Source of the DNA: Hydractinia symbiolongicarpus
Taxonomy: Eukaryota > Cnidaria > Hydrozoa > Anthoathecata > Hydractiniidae
Assembly: GCF_029227915.1 (NCBI RefSeq)
Contig: NC_079881.1
Span: 4,094,001 to 4,158,000 of the forward strand
Reading direction: 5' to 3'
DNA length: 64,000 nt
The notes under the pieces are model-generated. The model ran no database searches, was not told the origin of the DNA, and saw only the letters and a list, made by a program, of their open reading frames with translations. The stretch's first letter is position 1. Every line of letters starts with the position of its first letter. Made by a program: the position numbers and the translations under genes. Shown here in pieces: positions 11,501 to 23,500 of the stretch.

Positions 11501-14500
11501 AAACTTTTCTCCTATCACAGAAATTGTGTTTTCTCCAAACGAGTGCATTTCCGTGCAGTTGTGGCTGAGATCATCGCGCTTGTAAGAAACTGCACGACAA
11601 TACACTATCAGTTGGCTCATCACGTCATCCAACGGAACTTGAACCTAAGGGAAAGACAAACACTGTATAACGCCATGACAGTTTAAATGGAGCCTTAATA
11701 CTTGTATTCTACCTCTACGCGAAACCAAAGTGGTGCCAGAGGACACACAAAATACTTATGCAAGAAATAGTAAATGCAATATCTTTTTACCGCGTTGGCA
11801 TTCCTCACAAAAAAGTCACTAATTTATGCTAGGTATGCAAGGCCAACAATAAGTATGAAAAAAAAACCTACTTGTTTTGAGAATTTAGTTGCAGTAATAG
11901 AAACATTACACATGGTATTGGTACCTTTTGCATAGGCACCTTCGTATAGGCACCTTTACATAGCCACCTTTGCATTGGCACCTTTGCATAGACACCTTTG
12001 CATAGGCACCTTTGCATAGGCAACTTTGCATAGAAACCTTTACATAGACACATTTGCATAGGAACCTTTTCAACAAGCACATTTGCTCACGGACCTTGCG
12101 GTTTAAGGCTTGTTTTTTAAAATTTAGAGAGAAAACTCCACTTCTCAGGCAGATATACAAAAAGATAGACAAAAACAAACACAATGTTAGAGATTCTACG
12201 GTAAGATTGATTAACACCAATCAAATGAATGGTGACAAGTAATTTCTCACAAAGAATCAGAGTATACGTACTATATCTTCTTCTCCCCCTTGTTGTTTTT
12301 CATCTTGATTAAACTTAAAATAAAATATACGAAATCACTGGGTATGTGTTACTAAATATACGAACCTCTCCGTGAGAATTTAAAGTGAAATGTTTTCCCG
12401 GATCGAATCGCGTCTCTGATATTCACTGCTGTACTGTTTACTTTTAAAATCTAGGTTTCAAAATACTAAACCAATCAACAGCGAAGAAAAGATTTTCAGG
12501 TCTGTTATGTCTTTTTACTTTCAATAAACAATTTTTTCCTGATTATACTTTTCATTAAAAAAAATAATAAAGATCAAGTTGTAATTTACCAAATTAGAAA
12601 CTAGCCAACACGTGAAACATTCTTCGTAAAACGCTTTGCATAATCAAATACATGACATTTAGAAATAAGTAAATAATGAGAAGTTTAACATCGTTGGGGT
12701 TTTCCAACCGAACGGCTGGCTCTATTTCATATCCGGCTGTAAATATATTACATTACTTTCAGGGATACTCATAGAATTGCTCAAGCTTGTTTTTCGATCA
12801 CAATGCCACACAAGCCTGTTCGCGGTAAATGGCTCCCGATGAGCCGCCAACGCTACATCTAAAGTGCACCACAGTGGGGACTCGAACCTGAAACCTTATG
12901 ATTACAAGTCAAACGCGCTACCACTACACTGTCTGTCTTACATCATCCCCAGAAATATTGAATCATACCTCTGGCTGACTGACAGTGGAATAACTTCGTA
13001 ACTTTGGAGATTTGATGCCAGAGTACTATGGAAAACAAACAACACCCACTTGAAATTCACTTCACCGAAGGAACGGTAATTTTAAGACTGAAATTATGAG
13101 TACATTCCAATAAATATTGAAAAATTAAAAAAATTAATTTATGAACTGGCAGAAATTTATTATTTTCTAAGCACCGGCGCTAAATGTTGAACGAAAAGTT
13201 GTAACTTGTATAAAAGATCTCATAAATTACAACTCTCATAAAAAGCCTTTATGAAAAAAACCTGAGAGACGAGAAATATCATAACGCTCTCCACAAAACC
13301 TACAGCGCATATCGCTGAGAGGCTATTCAGATACTGTGCTTAATACAGCTATAATAGGTCGTAGAAGGTCATTTATAAGACATTTGAAACTGCACTAAAG
13401 GTTAAGTTAGAAAAAAATTATTCAACAATTTCCTTTGTAAGCTGTATAGATACATTTCTTAATCTAACTAAATAGTTTAACTTTTTATTTATTTACATGT
13501 TGACTTCAGCCAGATATTTATTACATTTTTAGCAATGACGTTAAATGCTAAACAAATGCTTTCATAGTGAAGAAAGATATCCTTGCTAAAGAAAAAAACT
13601 GTGAACAAAAAAAAAAAATTCATAAATTACTTACATCTTCAGATGGTTGATGCTATGAACAAAACAAATATATAAATTATTAAAAATTACTTCGGGAAAA
13701 CAGAAATGTTTTTTAAACTAAGGAAAGACGTCGTTCTAATGAAATAGAACTTTAAAATATAGTTACCTGTCTTGATAATTTTTTGCAATGTATCTTCACA
13801 CGAGACTAAACAGAAACAAGAATATGCATCACTGTTTTTTCGTCTTTTAAAATTGCAAAGAACAATTAGTTCGAGATAAAAGAAAACACACAAATTGTAG
13901 AACGAAAAAGCAATAATTGTAAGTTTGATTTGCTAAATTGTTTAGACTGTTGACTCCCTCCTCTACTCTAGTTAAGTTATCCCTCCTCAATATTTATTAG
14001 AGTCTATCCTCCAGTGTTGTAGCACCTTGACAGATTTAATATTAAATGGTAAAATTTTTATTAGAAACTACATAAAATATTCTGGATAAACGCATAAACA
14101 GCCACAAAAATAACACAGTCAGAAAAAAAGAATGATGATCAAATTGGAACAACGACGACGACGACCACCAACACCGTCACCACCACCACTGTCACCACCG
14201 TCACCACTGTCACCACCTCCACCGTCACCACCACCAACGTCACCACCACTACGGTCACCCCCACCACCGTCACCACCACCGTCACCAGCACCAACGTCAC
14301 CAGCACCAACGTCATCACCGTCACCTCTATCACCGTCACCACCACCAACGTCACCACCACCAACGCGTCACCACCATCACCGTCACCACCACAATCATTA
14401 TAAACGACAAACAACGTTAACATGAACAATAGTGACAGAAATAACGACAAAATCAAGAAACGCCACATTACCTTCTTTTTTGATCTGGCATGTCCTTTCA

Positions 14501-17500
14501 AAATAACTTTATGTTTCAGCTTTTCAGGAGAAGGTAACGTGTTGTTTGTACACAAATCTTCAGTCGCAAGCATATCACCAAACACTTCAACAAACATATT
14601 CGCCATCATAAACTGTAAAAAAAAAATTAACACATTGCGCATCAAGAATAAGGAATTATTACTTGAAATTCTCTGCTGAAACTTCGGGACCATACTTCTA
14701 ACCGTAAAGCTGAAAAAGGCCGTAGGGGTTATTGAAAATTTGCGACTTTTTTTCTAAGGGTACATTTATTGATACTTGTTTACCTTTGACAGTTTTAACT
14801 GAAGAAGTTTGAGCCTGCATAAACAGGGCTACTCCACTAAACATTGTTGTTATCATATAATCAATACAAAAAGCTTCCGAATTCTCTGATGTTTTCCTGA
14901 TTTTTAAAAAGACTTTCCAAAAACATTTTCAAGGTAGGTGATCTATAAAAATCTGAACGAGTGTGTAAAGGTATAAGCGTCATTGCCAAAGTACACATGT
15001 TACTAACATAACCCTACCCCCACCCACCCACCCACCCACACATAGATATACAATTAAAAGAGACCTGTTGTTCTTTACAACAATGATTTTCCAAAGATAA
15101 GATGACTGGATAAGGAGAATAGTCAAATGCATACTCCTAAAATAGAAAAATAAATTATAGATGATCAAAACACTGGATGGATTTCCAGTCAAAATCAAAA
15201 CGGTACGTAACAAAAATACTTAAATTTGATTGGTTATCTACTAATTATTTTGTTTTTTTCGTTTCTGTCTGCAAGAAAAGTTAATATGATATCAAATTCC
15301 AGTTTTGATCGGAGCAAACAATTTTATCAACCAATCAGATTTCTAGAAATCACAATTATCCACTCCGCTCTGTTTCAATTCGTTTTTGAGTGGAAAACCA
15401 CCTTAACACAGATGCCACGATTTTTTATTTCATTTTCTACATCTTAAATTTTCATTATTTCTATATCACGACCCTTTAAAATTCCGGTACATCTGAAATT
15501 GCAAGTCCCTGGTCAAACGTGCATTGGAAAAGTTAACTTCGCAATATCCACGAAATAAAGAAAAAAACCCAAACCTTTATAATTTCTAAAACGTCTCTCA
15601 TTTTAATTTTAGTCGTCAAAGTCATGCCGTGAGTTACAATAGGTTCATCTAAAGAGAAATGGAAACAGTCAGTAAAAGTTACAATTTTTTTTTTATATTT
15701 ACATTAGATTCTACTATGCTATTATGGAAACTGAAGTTTAGCCGAGAATGATGATTGTGTAGACCGGGAACATCAGGAAATAATATCAATTTAAATGCAA
15801 GTCAAAAGTTTTAGAATTTAAAACTAACTAGTCGTTAGCCCGTGGAAAAATCCACGGGTTCGCCCGTCCTTTTTATACCGCATTGCGTGCGTCTCGCTAT
15901 CTGCGCAACTAAGCTACCATTTTGCGTGACAGACCGACAGACAGACGTATACGGGTATTATAATATAGATTTGAAAATTATTGTTGGGACAGTTTTTTGC
16001 TGTAAATGAATAAGATGTTGAAGCTCTAACACAACTGAGTTTTCATTCGTTTTATGAATTTTAGCAAAATACTCCTAACCTTTCATACGCCTTAATTTCT
16101 ATATATTGCCCACATCATTCTCATAAAAATAAAAAATATATATATAAAAAACTTTGCGAGACATCAGCTAAGTGTGGAACATTTCATTGCAAATAAAAGC
16201 ATTAAAAGAATTCTCGTGCCAAATAAAGTCTGAACTATAACAAGTTCATAATAAAAACAATTCTCTCTGCTCTGCTTTCAACGAAAAAGAAATTTATAAC
16301 TGATGAAATGTTAATTCTAAAATTTACATCAACAAATGGTATTGTCTTCACCTTTGAACATTTACACCCTTCATAATTGTCTCTTTTAAGCCTTACCCCC
16401 CCCCCCCCCCCTCCCCTAAAAAACAGTTGAAAACTTGTACAAGCCCGGCGCTTAGGAGAGGATTTACTGTTACCCCAAAAAATGCTATCTTAAAACATAC
16501 CACAGTGTGAAGCCTATGATATTGTTATCAACGAATTTACAACTAATCACTACCTGGTCCATCCCAGCAATCAATTTCTAAACAACGACATCCTTGCTGC
16601 AGTGCGTACACATATGCTTCACAACTTGACAAGCCTTTTAATTGATGACCAGTTAGGTATGTATTGTGTGACGAATTGATGAAATAATCAGAAAGTGGTC
16701 TGTTCATATCCTGTGAAAGAAAAGAATAAATATATGATTTAGGAATGAGGCAGAGAAGGGGGATAAAAGGTCTAACAAACGATTTTTAAATTTTATAGCT
16801 GAGTCAGGAAAGAATAAATTGAGCGAGAATTCAGATGAGTTGAAAGGTTTGTGAAATTATTTTCAAAAATGCACTTTATAACTGAAGATTAATGTGAATA
16901 AAAGGTGGTGGAGATTCCATACTAGACAAATTGAGTAAATAAAATATGATAATTGGTATGTTTATTTTCGCAAAATAATTTATTATTTGGAGCTGAGGTA
17001 TTTTAGGTTTTTTTGTATACCTTACGTTAAGCTCCGCTAATGTTAAAATAAATGCCACAACTAAGTAACGATATGCATTCTAATAGTGTTAGAAGCAAAA
17101 AAAGAAAAATAAAGGGAAACGAACCTGTTCAATATTACTGTCTACGATTGAATTATCCCCACTTCGTAAGAAACTAAAAAACAAAACAAATATGAGCCTG
17201 GATACTAAGTATAGAAATGCACGAAACATTTATGTCATTGAGAAATTTTAAAACCATCAAATAAACAAAAACAAAACTCAATGTGCATGTAGGTTTTCAC
17301 AAGGAAAAAAATTTTTGCAACACGAGGCTAAATGCACAGAAACCCCTTTCTCTCTTAGCTATATTTTTCTAACAAAAGTGGGCCAGTACTTTTGCAAAAG
17401 AGGGACAGTATATATTTAAAAAGCTTTTTGATTTCGTAGTTCATAGCAGGCCAAGCTTTGCTTTCATAGGAGATCGAACTGCAAGAAAGCTATTATGTCA

Positions 17501-20500
17501 ACAGTAGAAGGAAGAAAAAAGATCATCTGCTGATACGAAAATCTTAGATGTCTAAAATGTAAGAATGAAATATAAATAACAATGATATGGTATTATATTA
17601 TCAGAAATTTTTTGTGAGAAGTGTGACCATACTCTTTATCTTCAAAAATCAACAGACAGAGGCACATATCAAGAATAAATTATCTAACACACCTCATGAA
17701 GCCATGGAAAGAGAGAAGAGTAGCACTTGTCTGATATGCAGTCGGATCATCACCAGCTGAAAACCTCTTAAACAACCAGTTATGTTTATCGTGATGTGCA
17801 ATAAGGCTTCTTGCTGTTGTAATGTCCATATCTGTCATCTAAAAAACAAAAATTTTTTTACATCATAATAATTCTTTTTCTCTAGTTTTACTTTGTCGCT
17901 TTGGTTGTTGACACTACCTGAAGGGTAGAAAAAAAGCGTTAAAAATACGGAACTTGTAAGCACAAATGTAGCTAAAAATTGCATTCTGTAAATCCACACA
18001 AAAAGGCAATTCACGCCAATACGTTTCATACTACGTCGTCATAAAACTCAAGATTTGCATTAGTAAATTCTACATTCCGTAAATAGGAGCAATTTTAGCA
18101 CTATTCTCACGATTAACATATCTTGGCATTTTAACACCACATAATTTGCTTTAGTTTCACAGCAAAAACGTAAATTAGATTAGCTGCTTATACTAAAATA
18201 CAGCTATAAGTAACGAGTGAAAAAACACCCAGAATTGCACTAATAAATTTGACTTTTCACACTAGTGAATTTTGCATTTCGGACCAATGCTTTTGTTTGG
18301 CACTAATTGATTCCGTCCCAATTTAAAAATATTGAAGATCAGAACGCCCTTATTAGTTTTTTATCCTCGCAAATGTTTCTAACCTTTCACAAAAAAATAG
18401 TAATAAAATAAGAAAGTCTGCAGGTCCGGTTCCATTTGACTGCATTTATATCGCACTTTTTGTTAGCGCATGCGCTCTTAGGCAAGCTCAGCTTTTGGTC
18501 TCACTTTACATTTTTAGTTGTTTGGGTGAACGTCATTCACTCAATTTTTAAAGTCCTTATCCTAAAGAAAAGAAACTCCCATTGTTTTCCCATTATTAAT
18601 GGTTGCATTATATCAAATTTGCATTTAAGCCCTAAATCTCAATGGAATTCTGAATTATTTTTCTTAAAGCTTACCTCCCACAAAAAACAAGCTAATTTCA
18701 TATAAAGAATTTGTATATTTTTTTGAAAAAATTCGATTTGTTCTTCAGATTTTGGACTTGAAGTTCCACTGATTATTGCATGACATCAAGAACTAGCTCT
18801 GAATGAGGTGATGTATTTAACAGTTTTAGCCAGGCATATAAGTTTAGAAATGTCACTAGCTATTCAGTTTGCTTTTTCAAACATCTTACACAAATTTCAA
18901 TGTTTAGGATCTATAATTACATGTTTTAAAGCTAGTTGGTGTCGCCATGATCTCGCATAATTATCCGAACCTTGAAGACATATCTTAAGAACCGATTAAG
19001 ATTTTTCCAAAAAATAAAACGATTCCTAGATAATTCTCAAAGTTCTTTCATACGATCTCCACTTGTTTTTTCGTAGGAGATAAGCTTTAATTCTCTATGA
19101 TTCAAAACCGTACCCAAAGAAGTCTTTTTTGCTGTGACAATACTTCGAAAAAAAAAGCATCATAAATAGTACCTTTTGCTCATCTGTTAAAAACCATAAA
19201 AATTCTTGTGCTGTCATGCCAAGATCTGGAAATGATTTTGCGAAGCTCTTGAAATATTCGTAAAGCTACAGAACAAATGAAGAGGTAAATGAACACACAA
19301 CAGACCAATAACAACAGTCGAGAAATACCTGATCTGATATGTAAGCATGAAGAACATTTCGTGTTTAAGAAAAATCCAATCAGATTTTACAAGCAACATT
19401 ATATATACACACACAAACATACTGACTATTTTTCAAAGAAATAATTCTTGGTACAATATAATAACTAGTTGATGGCTCGAGAAAAATCCACATGTTCACC
19501 GGTCCTTTTCTTATACCACATTACGTGTGTCCTGCTACTTGCGGTACAATTTTGTGTGAAAGACAGGACGTATACATATATTGTAATATAGATGATATAA
19601 TATAGATACCTGCTTTTGTCGATTGAGGAGGTTGAAAATAAAAATAAAGTAATCCAAGTTTAACTGCTCCTCAGCAAATTGACAACGTGAAATATTCTAA
19701 AAAAAAGGGGAAACAAGTCAATTGCTTTAAGGTGTTTCATTGATCATTGTTTTTAGGAAAAGATGTGTAGTTTCAAAAAACAAATAAGAAGACAGAATGC
19801 TCATAATGAACGAAATGTTTTTTTTGTAAAAGTAGATCTTAAAAAGTATATCCTTATCAACAGATTGGCTGACACAGGGTTAGGGCACTCAAACTCCCCA
19901 GAAATTTTAACATGTTGTTTTTGTCGCGAGTAATGAGCATTGTCCACTGAATGAACTCATTTTGCTTACACCTTATATAATAGAATATTATCTGATAATC
20001 GTGTACAACTTGAAAAAGAATTAAATTTCAAAAGTTTACATAGAAGTGAAAATCAGTAAACAAAAACACAGTCTGCAGTCCTATTTAAAGTTTTCATTTT
20101 CAAAAAAAGAATTTGCTAGCTTTGGATTAAAAACTTGTTATTTGAACAAAATGCTAAAACATACCCTTACAAAACTTCGTAATGCTCGTTTTCGAACTGA
20201 TTTATTAAAGTTCCACATGAAACACAAACAAGTATCCAACGAGATGAAATTTTTCTCAGCAAGAACAGACCAATAGCGTTTTAGATAACTACTTGTGTTA
20301 AGAAAAACAAAATGAGTTTTACTGAAGCCTCCCTCAAACCACAGACACAGAAGCTCTAAGCACGTCTCCTGAATAATAGTGGAGGTATAAGTAAAATGTT
20401 GCTACTCTAACCAAGGAGGTTTAAAGAGAGACCTCCCTGCTCTAACATGATTATTACAGAAACAAGCCCATGAAATATCCCATGGGGGATCGCCTGACGT

Positions 20501-23500
20501 ACATATTTCTTGCATCGCTATTCTGTGCATTCCTGCCTGGTCTTTTAGGATGAAGTAATGAAATTTACTTGGATGTGGGCTAGTACGATGATTTTAGGTA
20601 GGATTATAATGAGCTTCTTGATTTAAAAACCCCTGTGGTTTCTAAAAAATTGCACAAAGATCACAGGAATATTAGCTACCTTTTTGAACAGACAAATAAA
20701 ATCTGGCTATTACATCTATATTATAATGCCCGTATACGTCTGCCTGTCTGTCTGTCACGCAAAATGTTAGCTTAGCTGCGACGAGCGAGCCCGTGGATTT
20801 TTCCACGGGCTAACGACTAGTATAGATAAAGTAGCCAATGACATAATACAGTAATCTGAAATGCAAATGTAAATTTAGAGTTCCTTAACCCAATCATATC
20901 TGACATAACATTAACAAGCAATAACAATTGACACTGACCATACCGTGTAACACAGTCACACAAAAATGAGAAACAAAGACATAATTTTGTTTTGTTTTCA
21001 TTGAAAAAAAATGTTAAAGAATATACCCATGTGCAAGGACTTGTTACAAATTATGTGCAGGGACTTTTTTTAAATTTTGGGATGTTAGATACTATTTTGG
21101 TTGACAGAGAGAATAATCATTATTATAATTTGGCAAATGCTTTTTAAAAAAAAGTATGCATAGGGAAAGGATACACCAATATGGGATCAGAAATCTTATG
21201 ACAGTCACGCAGCGGTAACTTTCCATCTTTTCCATAAATCAAGATTTCCAACTAAAAAAACACAAAGCAAATTAAGCTTTTGTATTCGAAGAACAAGAAT
21301 ACTGCTTCTAGAACCACAACATTCAAATGCAGTGCAGGCTTTCTAATTCAATTTTTTAACATCAGCAAAAAGTTGTAGAAGTGAAAAGATATTTTCTTTA
21401 ATTATTTTATTATTATCATTTAAATTATTTACCCAGAATAGCCTCTTCAGTTCTTTTTTGGTACTGCTATCAAAAGGGTCCTGCATTTAAAGCTCCCACT
21501 TGAGCTACAAAAGTCATGCAAGCGCAGCAATCGCTATTTTCATGCTGAATGCTATGCAGAAAGAATAGATTCACACTCCTATAGTCTCTGGCATGACTCG
21601 GCCAGAGTTTGAACCCAAGACCTCCTGCACTGGAAACAAACCACAAGGCTACCAGTCAGTTGCCCACTTTAATACACAAAGCATTTGTGTTTGCAACTGC
21701 CAAGTGACCATGTGAATGAAAAAAAGTCTGCAGCATAGACTAATTCAAAACATATGATCTTCAATGCTTATGTTGCTGATATACAAAACCAAACAAATCA
21801 AAGAAACACTTCAGTAAAAAAATGGTACATGACTTACAGCTTGTTTCCATTGTTGAAATGCAAAAACAGAGTCACATATGAGATCTAGCGAATTTAAGCC
21901 ACACCATTCTCCTGGAAATACAAAAACCTGCAAAAATAGTCTCTTATGGAAAGTCGTTAACGTTATAACAAAAACATTAAAAGCTTTGCAATAAAATTTA
22001 AAGACATAACAATAAGTAAATCATAGTAAAACTACTATTATTGTTATATACCTGCCATCATCACAACTAAAACAGAATTGGGCGTGCTGTTTTCAGGCCT
22101 TAATAGGACGTAAAACCAACATCACAGATGCAAAGGTTTACTCCTTGTAGACAGGCTAATTGGAGACTTGAAGATGACATGCCTGCACACCATAAAATCA
22201 TATTTGGGAGTGTGATTTGCTACACATTTAGCATTTTCTTTACTGACAAGACTGTATCAAAGCATCACTAATACAACAACATAACAAAGAATTGCTAAAC
22301 ATTACAGATAAAGGCAGTTTTTCTTGGATTATAGAAACTTAAGTTATTTGTGAAAAATTTCCAGTGGTACCAGCCACCCTTCTTGTGTCTAAACGTGTTA
22401 CCTTGGTCTCTCTGAAACATTAAAGAGAAGGATTGATTTTCTACTTCAATGTAAGGGAAGAGATTGAAGTTTCTTGTTTGTTGTCCACATCGAACTTCCG
22501 TTACGTCTTGAAATGACACTAAAACAAAACAAACAAACAAATAAATATTGACTAGAACAAGCAAGCTAAGCTTTTGTCTATTCAAGAACATACACAATAA
22601 ACAGTATCAAGCAAAGATGAAGTAAAAAAATTTCGTATTTGCTATTCTTGAAACAGGTCTACTATACAAATTAAAAAAAATTAAAAGCTACAGCAGTACA
22701 TTGCTCATAAATCGCTTATATTAATATCCATATATTCTGTTTCTCCAAAGTTGCATGAAGCTTTATTTCAACTCTCTTGCAAAGTAATTCATTACGCTAA
22801 AAGGTGAACCAGTGAATTCTTCCATTGGTTTATTACATGTTAGTTTAAATATAGGGTTATTAGAAGCAAAGAAAAAGTTTTAAAACAAAATAGAAATAAT
22901 TAGGGTGGTAGACTAACAAAAAAAGTTCAAATTTGAGGTATAAACTTACATGAGCAATTATAACGATATCCTCCACTAGTTAAAGATTTCTTCCACATTA
23001 TATGCTAAATTTGTAAAGTTTATAATTAAAACATAAAAGAACAAGAAGATTTTGATTTAAAAATACTAAAAAAGTAGCGATTTCAAACAGATTATATATT
23101 ATATAGACGATTTTATATAATTTTCAGCTTTGAAAACTCAGAGATTTTATTAACATTTCACAAAAAAAGATAATGGTAAAAAAAGAATATTTTCCACTGC
23201 TTTAATTAGCCATCATAGACGATCAACTTTGACAGGAACAAGTTTTTAGTAGAAAACTAACAAAATCAAACACAATATGTAATATGAAATGGATTGAGCA
23301 TGGCAAACATTGAGTCAGCGAAGTGATTAAACCTGGACATGCGTTTTTCTAGGATGTTGTTAAATGAATAGGAAACATACAATATTACAGGATCTTTTAA
23401 TGGAAAGTTTTTACCTACAATCAATGCATAACTAAATATGTCAATAAACCTTTTAACCTTGTCAAATTTTTTACATGATCTATCCTGTGGCTGTTATTTT

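Noticed and set aside
11868-12220. Cys/Lys-rich frames on the minus strand
   Set aside because: They come from the 15-bp tandem repeat; the period is a multiple of three, which keeps several frames open.
12845-12944. Possible functional tRNA-Thr gene
   Set aside because: Box A and box B are present, but the stems are mismatched and unrelated sequence is attached, so a SINE is likelier.
14132-14693. Long Pro/Ser-rich plus-strand and Val-rich minus-strand frames
   Set aside because: They are translations of a (CACCAC/CACCGT)n repeat in a PLC intron; only 14472-14612 on the minus strand is a real exon.
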